Made by a program: the position numbers and the translations under genes. A DNA stretch of 64,000 nucleotides from Tetrapyrgos nigripes (lineage: Eukaryota > Basidiomycota > Agaricomycetes > Agaricales > Campanellaceae), in NCBI GenBank assembly GCA_013368315.1, contig JAACJM010000019.1, positions 434,001 to 498,000 on the forward strand, in the 5' to 3' direction. The notes below the pieces were generated by a model. The model had not been told where the DNA came from. It worked only from the letters and a program-made list of their open reading frames with translations, and ran no database searches. Below are positions 33,213-44,972 of this stretch, piece after piece (the first letter of the stretch is position 1; every line of letters starts with the position of its first letter).

Positions 33213-33909
33213 GAATCCCTGAGCATCAGTACAAGTCAATAGACGAGTAAAATGTGCAATGTGCACCTGTGCGTAAAAACAAAGGCACTCTCAGTCCGTC
33301 TCCCTCTGGATTGTCAATGTATGAATTTATGATGGAACCAGGTATAGGTGGAGGAGAAGTTCTTGGTTTGGAGGGGCCCGCGACAGCGTTTGAGCTGTCC
33401 ATACGATCCGCTTTGAATTAGATTGACTGTTCCGTTTTGAAGACGACGGCGGGCGTTCTGGGACGCGAGAATGACGACGACGAAGAGGTGGAGACGAGGA
33501 GGAGGGCCGTCGGGGTCGTCGTGGTCGGAGCGAAACTGTAAGCAGACGTCCTTCACTTGGTCACAAACACCTGCAAATCGCCTAATTTGGATCAATACTA
33601 GTAATCACATTTTTCCACAACGACTAGTATTGTCTGTGACATTCGCACGTTTATCCGTGTTGGACGCCGGGTTTGTGTCCAAGTATGTCAGCCCAGACGA
33701 GTCTGGACTCTTGTACAAAAAACCACAGCTTGTTCTGCTGAGGAAGATTAACCACGCAGCTCTCTGTTTACGACACTATCCGGAGGTGTTCCATGATTGA
33801 CGGGAGTCAATCTGTATTCATGTTGTTTACAGCGGATGGTAACATACGCATACACACTTTAGCCATTCATAGCTACTCGCCAATTGCCACATAACCAAAT
33901 CCTGTGATA
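33213..33909. other. 697 bp between the MED19-like gene and AKR4
   Basis: Holds the MED19-like 5' region and the AKR4 3' region. A 109-codon plus-strand open frame (33471-33800) lacks any feature and is rejected. No gene seen. Confidence 0.45.
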
Positions 33910-35646
33910 TCACCCCCACAAAAGCTTCGCCGATAGATTCTCTTCGCCGAAATATCTATCACCAGTAATCTTATGCTTCCCAATCACTTCATTTATCATC
34001 TTCCTCTCTTCTTCATTCAACACGATGTCTCCAGCGGCGAGGTTTTCTAATGTACGAGCAGATTTCCTACATGGTTGTGGTTAGCTTCGTATCAGTCACA
34101 CCCGAGAGTAGCTACTAGTCGATTTGAAACTCACGTAGACCCAGGCAAAGGAATAATCTTTGGACCTAACGAACACACCCAAGCAATACAAAGCTGCGCG
34201 GGAGTGATCCCTTTTTTCGCGGCAATGTCAACCAAGTCACTGACGAGAGCCATGTTGTTATTGAAATGTTCTTCCTTGAAACGAGTGAGATGTAATCTGA
34301 AGTCGCCGTCTGCATAGTAGAAGTAAAAGAAATCATAAATAATGAGACGATATACTGAAAGAAAGAAAGAATACTAAGTACTCACCAGGTAAATCAGCAG
34401 GACTCTTGATCTGTCCAGTTAGAAATCCATGTCCTAGGGGCCTAGATAATAAACATCAGCGAATGGGCACATGCGAGTCGAGAGGACGAAGAAAAGAAAA
34501 CATACGAATACGCCGCAACAGCAATCCCCAATTCCACCGCTGTAGCGATAACCTTTTTCTGGTTAACACCATACTCGAAAGGACTGACTTCAATTTCAGC
34601 AATCGAGACTGGGTAAACCTACGCATTCCAGCAAATTAAAAAGATAATCAGCGCCCTATACTTAATACACAACAACCCAAGACTAAAACACGAAACCAAG
34701 AAACCAAGAAAGACGACACGAGAGAAAGACACGACACAAACCTCATTCGCTCTCCTCAAAGTGTCCTCATTACACTCCGAAAGCCCAATATGGCTAAACT
34801 TGCCTTCTTTCATGACAGTAACAAGATTCTCCATAAACTCTTCAACCGAAAGTTTACGATCAATACGTGCAGGCTGGAACAGATCTATCTTCTTGATGGG
34901 TCCGAGAGCTTGTTGGCATTTCGTTGCACTCTTTCGGATACCTTCTAACCTGCACAGCGAGAGAAAAAGATATGAGTATGAGTAGAATAACAAGTATTAG
35001 ATTAATGCAATAAGTAACAAAGACACTTACGAAGAATCATACCCATCCCTCGGATTCCCAGCGCCCTTGACCGATAAAAACGTCTTTCCGGCATATTCAG
35101 GGTACTTGGCGAAAAACCTCGAAAGCATTTCGAGATTGGCGGTTCCCATATCCGGGGAGTAGAATTCACCTGATTGGGAGTCATAGTTGCATGCCAATAA
35201 TCAATAATCGCTACCATGGAAGGTGGGCGGGGGTAGATGGAAGGATGGAAAGACGGAAAGACGGATAGGTGAGACGGATAGGTGACGGCGTCACTTACTA
35301 GCGTTTAGCAAGCCTTTTACACCAGGTGGTAAGGCATCGATACCTACTTTGATTGACTCGAAGCATTGTTCGTCGGGGATTGGGTTTGTTGTCCATCTGA
35401 TAGTGAGTGTGATTACGGTTAGAACCTCTTCAACTGGGAGGAAGGTAGAAAAAAGCAAAGATACGCACGTCATGGTCATCAGCCCGTGCTATAGAACATG
35501 AGTGAAGGAGTCAGCAAGCACGTCTGACGAGACTACTAGTCGTCCTGGTAGTCGAGATCGAAGAAGATGTATGTATCACTCACCGCCACTTTCCCAACGA
35601 CGATATCAAAGGCGGTTCCTCCGAGTCGAACGCTTTGAGAGACCAT
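33910..35646 (-). CDS. Aldo-keto reductase AKR4 (diverged paralogue)
   Basis: Fourth AKR family member, clearly more diverged than AKR1-3. It begins [59 protein letters not shown]. The active-site segment reads [11 protein letters not shown], where the other copies have NTADFY; this is closer to yeast Plr1-type NAGEFY. Further: [126 protein letters not shown]. Stop TGA at 33910-33912; start ATG at 35644-35646. Separated from AKR3 by CDC73 and the MED19-like gene. Confidence 0.82.
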
Positions 35647-35740
35647 GGTGATTTTGATGTGATTCTGAAGGTACTGGTGATGAGTTGAAGCAGATTAGAC
35701 CGTCGTGTCGGTTTTGGATCTTCATCTTAGTTTGACCACT

Positions 35741-35750
35741 CTTTTATAAG
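35741..35750 (-). promoter_or_regulatory. TATA box of AKR4
   Basis: Minus-strand CTTATAAAAG about 95 bp upstream of the AKR4 ATG. Confidence 0.45.
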
Positions 35751-35981
35751 GTGCGAATATGTACAAAGAAAAGATAGGAGGCCTGTTGGACAAGGTCATA
35801 AGCAGTATTGCTAAAAAAGATTTCTTGACGACTTGTCTGGATGCTATGAGAAGTCGCTGCATTAGCGATTGCGTTGACATTGAGGAATAGCAGTCGCAGG
35901 GTATGCCACAAGATCGGTTCGAGAGTGGCCGTTCTGCTTACAGATAATCAATGCCTACCTATAGAAGAAAGCAAGTCAGAA

Positions 35982-36091
35982 CTACGTCAAGATTCCGGAT
36001 AAATCAACGCGTACTCAGTGCCAAATACAGTCGACGCTACGTCAAGATTCCGGATAAATAGCGCATACTCAGCATTGAATACCAGTCAGGA
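35982..36091. repeat. Two-copy 55 bp imperfect tandem repeat
   Basis: CTACGTCAAGATTCCGGATA begins at 35982 and again at 36037; the following AAAT and then ACTCAG blocks also recur, so the unit is about 55 bp. The rest of the region 35647-36282 is intergenic with no gene seen. Confidence 0.8.
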
Positions 36092-36282
36092 TACATCGTG
36101 CAGCTAGGTAAAAGTCAGCTTCCGCAATACTTACGAGGTGGCTAGTCCACCCGTACACTTCCTTCTTCATGGGGGAATTGTCCGAGTCGGTGAGACAAGA
36201 TATTGTTGCTTCTAGACGTCTACTGTACAACTTGATATAATTGCTCGAGATACAAATTACATCGTGTTCTAAATCCTTTCGT

Positions 36283-38467
36283 TTACTCTTCAGCTTGACC
36301 AGCCGTTATCACATCATCTGAAATAGAAATTTCAGCTGCGGTCATTATAAACTCTCAAAAGTAATGAGCTTACCAATTTTGAGTACAGCCCTAACGAGCT
36401 GCGTGGCAAGCAGATACTGCTGCCTCTTAGAAATTAGAGGATCGTATACAAACTGCTTCTTCATGTCTATGAAAGAAAAGAAAAAAAAAAAAAACTAGAA
36501 TGAGCACTGGAAATTGGGAAACAGAAAGGTGAACCATACCATTTTCCCCTCTTCCGTTGCAGTCAATGCCCAGTCTGGAGTCGCCTTCTTTGATTTGCCT
36601 GCTCTTGACATCAGTAAGAGTGTCTATTGGCGACAGGCCGCTGTTCTCTGCGAGAGCAAGAGGTATGGCGTCCAGAGCAGACGCAAAAGCGCGCATGGCA
36701 TATTGTTCAATGGAAGGAATCTATTCAGTCAAAAAAAAGGTTCAGCATCTCATATGTAACCCAGGGCCAGTATTCACCTCATCGGCTGCCTTGGATACAG
36801 CGAGCGAACAGCAAATGTCTGCTGCTCCACCTCCATACACCACACGGTTGTCTACCACGAGGTTACGGACAGCACAAATCGCATCATGCAACGCTCGTTT
36901 GGCTTCGTCGACAATCTATACCAGAACAAGTTATTGATACGATTGGAAAAGGGAAGCAGAAGAGAACATACCATCTTATTACTTCCTCGCACGAAGATGG
37001 TTACAGCACGAGTGTTGGCACATTCTTCAATCACCAACATCTTATCACGTGTAGTACCAAACGAGATTTCTCTGACGATTCCTGCTTTACCCAGCTTGGC
37101 AGCGGTGAGGTCTTCAAACCGGGGCACGATACGACCTTGGGTAGCGATCGCAATAAGCTATGGCTCACATCAGTACAATGTTTCATGGTACAAGTAACTT
37201 GACCGCACCTCGATTTCTGGGCCGCCAACCCATCGTACTGCAGGTAAATCGTTCTGCATTAATAAGTGATTGGCTTCATCGTCGAAACCCCATTGACATA
37301 TGACCAGGTTAGCTCCCGTATCCTTCACCCTCTTGATCATATCCGTGAACTTCTCCTTCTCATAATCCCGCAATTTGTTGAACTCGTCTACACTGGTGAT
37401 TTCTAGCTTATGTTTGGTTTTGGGTCTTGGAGGCTCAAATGGACAAGTCAATATCGCAAGTTTTGCGTCTTGAACGGAGCGGGGCATTTGTTGATGTGAC
37501 ATGTCCTTGTCCAGGAGTACACCTTTGATCAACTTGGTGTCTGCAAGGGAGCCACCAACTTTTCCGTCAACCTTGATGAGGTCAAAGGAAACATCTCGAC
37601 GCTCAAGGTCAGCGACTTGCAAAACAGCATCGACGGCAATTTGAGCAAATTGTTGATGTTCTTTTGATACACTGCGATGGAACGACAGTGAACAAGTGTG
37701 CAAGGATGATAGTATTGGACACGCACATTTTGCTGCCCAGACTAGTCATAGCAGTTTTTAGCAGATTCTCGCTATTTTCTTTCGAGAATTCGACACGATC
37801 TGAGATGCGATCCAATTGTTCCACAGCAACTGCGCAGGCGCGGTCAAATCCGTCTGCTATACGGATTGGATGGATTCCTCGATCGAGCAATGCCTCGCTC
37901 TGCTCAAGGAGAGCGCCAGCAAGAACTAAGACACCCCATTAGCTCAGAATCCTGGGCGTAGAAAAATTGAAGCGCACCAACTACACCAGTTGTACCATCT
38001 CCAATTTCATCATCTTGACTTTTTGATAGTTGGACCAAAAGTTTTGCAATCTGATGTTCCACCTCCATCTGACTCAAGATAGTCGCGCCATCGTTCGTCA
38101 CTGTTATTTCACCATCGGGAGATATCAGGATTTTATCGAGACCTGATTTGACCGGTGAATAAGAATTACTCGAGGACGAAGAAATGGACTCGAACAGACC
38201 TCTTGGACCCAAAGATGTTCGGATGATGTTTGCAACCGACCTAGCTGCAAGAATATGTGACTGATCTTCGTCAAACAATGATACGCTGGAAAGTGGAATT
38301 TGAAGAGACAGACCTTGATAGCTTCTACACCATGAGATCGTGTTTTCTTCCCTTGTTCCCGAACAATGATAAAAGGACGACCGTACTGGAAAATCTTAGA
38401 TAAAGAAAAGTCTTTTTGAAAAGATGTATACCTCGTCCGTAGCGTATGCAACTTGCGGTTCTGCCAT
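36283..38467 (-). CDS. CCT5: TCP-1 chaperonin CCT5 (epsilon subunit)
   Basis: Subunit of the cytosolic TRiC/CCT chaperonin that folds actin and tubulin. The product begins [12 protein letters not shown] and continues [20 protein letters not shown], which, with the extended REQGKK segment, is typical of the epsilon subunit. Then [48 protein letters not shown] (ATP-binding GDGTT), [64 protein letters not shown] and the C-terminus [20 protein letters not shown] followed by [13 protein letters not shown]. Start ATG at 38465-38467, stop at 36283-36285. Roughly nine introns, including one between GPRG and LDKIL. Expected to be constitutively expressed. Confidence 0.95.
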
Positions 38468-38792
38468 GGTACGCGTCGCGGTAGAAATTGGGGACAAGTG
38501 TGACGCGTGACCTTTTTACACTTTTTTCTTCAACTTCAAGCTTGCTCGACCTCTCAGATCTACTTAATGTTCCCGCCTTCATGTCATGAATAGTCGTTAG
38601 CAGGCGTAAACAATAACTACGAATAACTACAATATAGGTAGATAAGCAACTACAACATTACTAGGCATGTGTTGATAGTCCAAAGCTCGTGCTGGAAAGA
38701 GAATACCGACCGTCCAGGGTATACTTAGATACAAACAAATAATACAGCAACAGCAAGCATCAGCCTCCAACCAGCTCACGTCAAAAACCCTG
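38468..38792. other. Intergenic, 325 bp
   Basis: CCT5 promoter region and the 3' side of the next minus-strand gene. No gene seen. Confidence 0.5.
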
Positions 38793-41620
38793 TCATCGCC
38801 GCCCACTGATGCCTAGATTGGTCATACTGCGATTGCTCGCGAGACTGGAATCATAACTCTTCCTCCCTATCATCCCCATCCTTCCATCTTCTGTGACCGG
38901 ACTCCTCGATGAGGCTATCGAACTCGGGTTCCTCTTCGTATCCAATGAGAGCATGCCACCTTTCCCACTGTAGCTATTACTGCTCGTATGGGTGCCTTTC
39001 TTATCCAATCCCCCAACAATAGGCATACTCAACCTTCTCATCCAGCCCCTGCCCTTCTCCTTGACCGGCGAGGACGATACAGGCGATCTGTCTTGTGGAA
39101 CGCTTCTTGAAGTGTTGCATGTGTCGCATTGACAATACGGGGCATGATTAGACGCGCTACTGAAACTTGAGCTGGGTCTACCATAGTCACCGTCGTCGCT
39201 TCCTCCAGTCCTAGAACCCATTCTTGGGGGAACGAGATGCGTTGCGCTAGCTGAATACTGGGAGTGTACCCGTGGTCTAGGTTGTACAGGTGAGACTGGC
39301 TGCTGCAATTGCTGCTGTTGAAAAGACAATTGCCTCTCCCGAGGTTTGATGGGTGGACTTTCAGGTTCTTCGGCCACGGGACTATAGGTCCTCAAACTCT
39401 TCGAAGGACCACTATCATTCTGTGAGCGTGGGGACTGTGACTGCCTCAAATTCATGCGTTCCCTCTCCAGTTCAGTTGCTCGCATTTGAAGCTCTTGCTC
39501 GCGTAGACGAAGTGCTTGCTCCTTTTCCTTGAGCTCAAGCTCGGCCAATTGGTCGATACGCTGCTGACGGCGTCGATGAGCAGCTGCGTCTTCTTCTAGA
39601 GTGGGAGTGATACTTGGGGACGGAAGAGCCTCGACAGATGATCGATACGCCACTGGTGGTGATGACTGCCCGCGACCTGCGTCAACTTGGTGATAAGAAT
39701 CTACTGAAGGAAGAGAGCGACCGCCTTGGGGTCGTGGTGACGTGGATCGGTCGTATCGTGAAGCAAGATCGTTCACGCTGAGAGGCAGACGAGGTCGAGG
39801 TACGTCCCTCGGTGGAGGTGAAGAACCGTCAGACTAAGCAAAGAATAGTCAATGGAACGAAGATAATCAACACGGCAAGAGCACGCACATTCTGGGAATA
39901 GCGATTCCTCATTGCAGCGACAACACTCCCATTACTGCTTGACCTGTCAATGTCTTTGGCACCAATGTTCTGACGCTCCGCATCCGGTTGTTTCGCTAGC
40001 GCAGTGGCCGGGTTTGGCTTTCCAAGACTGTTGACGGCTCTCTCTGCACTTTCAAACGCTTCATCTATTGTCTGCGATCTGGTAGGAAAGACGCGCTTAA
40101 TCACAGGACTGGGAGGCCTTGGGTTCAGTGTCGTCTGCTGCTGTTCAGCCTTGTCCTCCTCTGCTTCAGATTTCTCGGCAATCTTGTTCTCGGGAACACT
40201 CGTTTTCGTGGGAGATGGAGGTACTTCGTCCATTCCGCTTTTCTCTCTGATCGAGTTTGGAGAGTCAGCGAAACGAACGTTGGGCGAGGGGAAGCTTATA
40301 TTGGATGTCGAAGAGGACGTCGACGGCGATTGTGAAGGCTGTTGGATCTGCTGGCGTTGTCTCATCGCCGGAGGAAGAGGGACGTGTGTCGGAGGTGCAG
40401 GGAAGGCGGAAAGAGATCGTACAGAGCCATTATTATCATCCAACCATTTCCGAGGTGGTTCGTAGGACGAAGGAGGTGCTGGTGACTGTCTAGTCTCGTT
40501 GGGTATTTGGCGTTGCAGGAATTCCCGAGGTTGGGCCTGGGATGGCGAAGACAAAGGGGATGGCTGGGGGCTGTCGTTCAGCTCGAGTCGGCCTATGTTA
40601 TTCATTTGTTCGGCCGGAGGCTGCAAGCCTTCCTTCGTGTTGATTGTTGTCTTCAAGGTAGCGTCATAGTCCCCCTCCGCAGAAGGGGTATAATCAATGT
40701 CAGGGAGGTCCGGGGGAAGAGCACCAGTCCATCCCCCTTCACAAAGCGCCCGCCATTCACCTAATTTCCCGACAGTAGGAGAGTAGCGCCTCACACTCTC
40801 ACAAGAACGAAGCCATTCAGCATCTGCGACTCGGGCCACACAAGAGGCGACACTATACGTTGTCGCTGTATGCTTCTGGGTGACTAGAAGGGAATGATTG
40901 CTGCGTGAGTCAAAAGATGAGTTTCCTTACATATTCCACCGTGACTGAGTAATGACTTACTACTTTTCCTGAGAGATTTCTGGGCCCATAGCACTGATAA
41001 GGTTGATATATCGAGCATGTTCGTCACTTGCATCTCGGGCACTCTTCTTGGATTTCTTCTCATATATTTGGCCTAGAAGTAGATAAAGCTTCAATAATGA
41101 TACAGATTACAATGATTAAAAACTCACCGGCTTGCTTGATCTTTGCATTAGCTGCAGCGATACGATCATCATGAACCTTCTCCTCTTTCTGAGTTTAAGA
41201 TAGCGTTAGGACCGAAGCATATCAACGACTGAAGCAAAGGCAAACGCACCGCTAGCTTCTTGAACCATTTCTTCACTTCTCCGCTTATTGCATCGTATTC
41301 CTTATCCGCAATCTTCGCAAACTTGGTGTCGACTTCACATAAGGCCTCGAAGATACTGGCACTAGCATTCAGAGTGTTTCCTGGTCGGGGAATTTACGAA
41401 ACCAATTAAAACTGGAACATTGTGATAACATACCTGCAATCTCTTCTGTTACTTTCATCCCTGCCGTCTCCCTTAAAGCCTTGGCCAGTTTCTTCTGAAG
41501 AGCGACTACAGCCCCCGCAGCCTCGCAATAGTCATTAAATACGCTGAGGAGTGTCTCGATAGATTTGCAGGCCTTGTGTATGTCGGTTCTCTCAGCGAGA
41601 GGTTGAGAAGGAGCGGCCAT
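38793..41620 (-). CDS. BAR/I-BAR-like N-terminal domain protein with long disordered tail
   Basis: Probable membrane-curvature or scaffold protein. The first ~250 residues are helical: RTDIHKACKSIETLLSVFND, VALQKKLAKALRETAG, EVKKWFKKLAKEEKVHDDRI, AANAKIKQAGQIYEKKSKKS and then HARYINLISAMGPEISQEKY. This looks like the coiled helices of BAR or I-BAR (Ivy1-like) proteins. The following ~600 residues are disordered, rich in Ser, Pro and Gln, with phospho-type SP sites, and include a charged coiled coil near residue 650 (LAELELKEKEQALRLREQEL). A CQCDTC cysteine cluster and a basic KEKGRGWMRRLSMP stretch lie near the C-terminus. Assignment to Ivy1-like proteins is by overall pattern and uncertain. 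Confidence 0.65.
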
Positions 41621-41844
41621 TGCGAGGAGGATCGGTCCTCGCCTGGAGGAGGGTAAAGGCAGTCTTTAGGTCGAATGATGTCAAAAATGGGCGACTTCCT
41701 TCACACGCTTCATCGTCTTGACGTCGATTGCCCCTGAACTAAAGTATTACAGCAATTTCATAGCTCGACACTGGAGGTCTACAATATACATGACTGGTAC
41801 AATTTCTAGATATACTCTTCTGTACTTTCGTAAACAGTTGCCCC

Positions 41845-44581
41845 TTAACTCTGCTGCAGGGCAGCCAACTGTGACTTTAGCTTCTTTAGTGTCTCGACTT
41901 CGTTCTTTATTTTGGTGTCCAGCTCGGCAGATTTAGGCTGGGACTTCAACTGGCGGATCAGATTGCCCTGCTCCGTGATCTCCGCCTCCTTTGCGAGCAT
42001 CTCGGGTGTCTTTTCACCTGCAAACACTGGAGCTGGTGCTTTCCCCGCCTTTCCCTTGGATTTGTTGGGTGCAACTTCAGCCGCAACTTCCTTCGTTTCC
42101 GTGCCTCCAAACCGCTGTCGGTAAGTCTCTGCCATCTTCTCGTCAATCCTCTTGAAGAGATGGTCCGGTTTTCCAATTGTGTGACCGGCCAAAATATCTG
42201 TGGACAGGACTTTGGGAACCGCACGTGGAGGGGCATTGAGTTGCTGAAGCATGGCTTCAGAAGTGGCAGGCATGTATGGGTACACCAGGCAAGACAAGAC
42301 GTAGATGAGGTTGAGAGCACGGGACAAAACTTGTGCACAGCGAACTGGATCTTCGGTCATGAGCGCCTTTCCGAGACCAGAGGATTGCAGGTACTGGTTT
42401 CCTCGATTAGAGATCAGCATGATGGTCTGCAGGCCCAAGCGAAGCTTGACAGCCTCCATGGCATCAATGTAGTCCTTCAAGAGTCCATTGACCTCGGAGA
42501 TGAATTCAGCATCATGGGCATCATTGGGTGATAATGGTCCAGGTTCGTCACCACTCTCTGGAAGTACGCCATCGTACTGAGAGGATATGAATTTCAGGAC
42601 TCGGTTGACAAAGTTGCCGAAACTGGAACAAACCGCATGTTAGAGGATCCAAAAATATGGATACAGCAGACTCACTTGTTCAACAAGACGTTGTTGTTAG
42701 CAGTTATCTAGAAGGGAAAGGTTACTACTGAGAAGTAGACAAGCCATAAGTGGACCTACACAGTCTGCCCACGAGAACATGGAATCTGCTGTTTCTGGTC
42801 TTGTTGAGAGTAGGTAGTACCGCCAGACAGATGCTGGAATGCCGGTCTCTTTCGCTTGTGGACCGAATACACCACGATTTCTACTTTTGGAGAACTTTCC
42901 GCCTTCGTAGTTCAAGTACTCTGGAAACGCAATTAGACATTTTAACTTCTATCTTGAGCAAACACGCGCACCAGTGGTAGAAAGATGATGAAGGGTAGTC
43001 CAATTCCGGCCATCACCAAGCTGAACTGATGGGAAGTACACAGTATGGAAGTAAACGTTATCTTTACCCATAAATTGGTAAAGGTTGACGTTCTCGGGGT
43101 TGAACCACCATTGCTTCCATTCAGGTGTATAGTTTGCTGTGATACTCGGATATCCAATCGGGGCGTCATACTGTGCACAATCCCAGTTCAGGCATGTTGC
43201 GATGGGTAGCATTGCTTCTCACTTACCCAGACATCTGGAAACAACTGCATCAGCGACGTAGACTAGACAAATTCACAGAAACTTGCTCACAAAGCACCTT
43301 TCCAGTCATGACTTCGTCTTCAGGTGTGCCCAAAGGAGGAACCGGTACACCCCATGTCAGATCTCGTGTCAGTGGTGCAGGAATCAATCCTGCTTTCATA
43401 CGAGCATCGACTATCTCTCCATCGGCATTTATCACTGAGTTTGGAGACCATTTCCCTTTTTTCCATGATTTCTTGATCCATTCTTCGGTTTTCGGCTGGA
43501 GAACGTCTAGCTTGATGTACATGTGTGTAGAAGTCCGAGTCACGACTTTATGTGACTTGTCAATAAGACAGCGAGGCTTGATTAGCTCCACAGCATCCAA
43601 TGTTCTGCTGCAGCCATCACATTGGTCTCCCCGAGCGTCCTGGTCATTGGTATAAGCCTATGAACTCGCTGAAATGATGGCATATACGCACATCGTAGCC
43701 ACAATGAGGACATGTGCCCTCCACAAAACGATCCGCAAGAAATCTGAAGATCAGAGTGGGTATGATAGCGAAAGTGGCCATGGTCAATGGCTCACTTTGA
43801 ACAATCTTCGCAGTAAGTCTGCTCTTTGTTTTGTGACTCTAGATATCCATTCTTGCCCAGGTTTTGGTATATCCCTTGACAGATCCTGAGTAGATAGGTC
43901 AGACAGCGTAGTGAAAAGTGGACGTTGAACTGACTCGGTATGATGTTTTGTGGACGTTCTGCCGAAGATATCGAAGCTAGGGGGTTCGAACAAGTCAGAT
44001 GAGAAGCAAAGACACCTATTAAGCGACGCACCCAATCTGAAACCATTCATAGGTCTCTTTGTGTAGAGCATGGTACTTGTCGCAAAGCTCCTTCGGGGTT
44101 ACTTTGTCCTTCAATGCCTGTGTTTCTGTCGCCGTTCCATACTCGTCAGTGCCGCAGACATAGAGGGTATTGCGATTCCTGGTTCCTGAAATCCCTCTCA
44201 GAGTGATACTCATTGTTTTCAAGCCGAAAACGTACGGTTATATCTGCAAAATCGTGATTAGCAGTGTTAGCAATGCAGACTACAGAAAATATACCTGCTA
44301 AACACGTCCGCGCTCAGGGTACTTCCGATGATATTTCCTACACAAAGAGTTAACAATTCGTATGCATTCGTAAAATGAGCGCGCACCAAGGTGCGGAACA
44401 TTATTACAGTAAGGCAAAGCAGAAGTGATGAGGATATTAGCTTCTCCTGGTTTTGGAAGGCTGCGAGCTGCTTTAGCGATTGTCAATTGTGATCAGAGCG
44501 AGAACGAACTCACATTGCAGGAGAGCCCGGAGGTGGTATTACTTGCAGAACACCGTCTGCAGGCCTAATCTTCTGTGCCAT
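41845..44581 (-). CDS. MES1: Cytosolic methionyl-tRNA synthetase with WHEP-like C-terminus
   Basis: Attaches methionine to tRNA in the cytosol. Class I synthetase signatures: [16 protein letters not shown] (HIGH-type PHLG), [13 protein letters not shown], the zinc region ([20 protein letters not shown] and DQCDGC), [12 protein letters not shown] and [15 protein letters not shown] (the KMSKS loop reads FSKSRN). The anticodon domain follows ([39 protein letters not shown]). The last ~60 residues ([15 protein letters not shown]...[15 protein letters not shown]) form a WHEP-TRS-like helical hairpin, as in animal and plant MetRS and unlike S. cerevisiae Mes1. The start ATG at 44579-44581 precedes [11 protein letters not shown]. 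Many ~50 nt introns. Confidence 0.93.
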
Positions 44582-44972
44582 GTAGTGAGTGCAAAGCTGT
44601 AACAATCGATGACTCGACGCGATTTCCCTTGATTAGGATTCCCACGGATGACGCGTCAAATCTCCGAGTCGAGCGCGTCCGATGTTTCTGCGAGACATTA
44701 TAACATATACACATATGGGAAGACTATGGACTGTATCCACAACTACGCTGATAATGCAACAACGAACTAATTACAGATGCTACAAGAAATTGAAGGATAC
44801 ATCACAAAATGTGCGACGGGTATAATGTACAGAGTCGTCCAAAAAAATTCCAAGGAGATTCAAGAATGCCATGATCGACCAATGGTATCATAATACAGTA
44901 CAAGAAAACGATACGAGCGAAAGCAGTTGCACGGAATCGATAGCGACAAGAAAAATGTGAAATCGGGTTGGG
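44582..44972. other. Intergenic, 391 bp
   Basis: MetRS promoter side and the 3' side of the tryptophan-repeat gene. No gene seen. Confidence 0.45.

Noticed and set aside
33471..33800. 109-codon plus-strand open frame
   Set aside because: No features; lies in the 5' region of the MED19-like gene.
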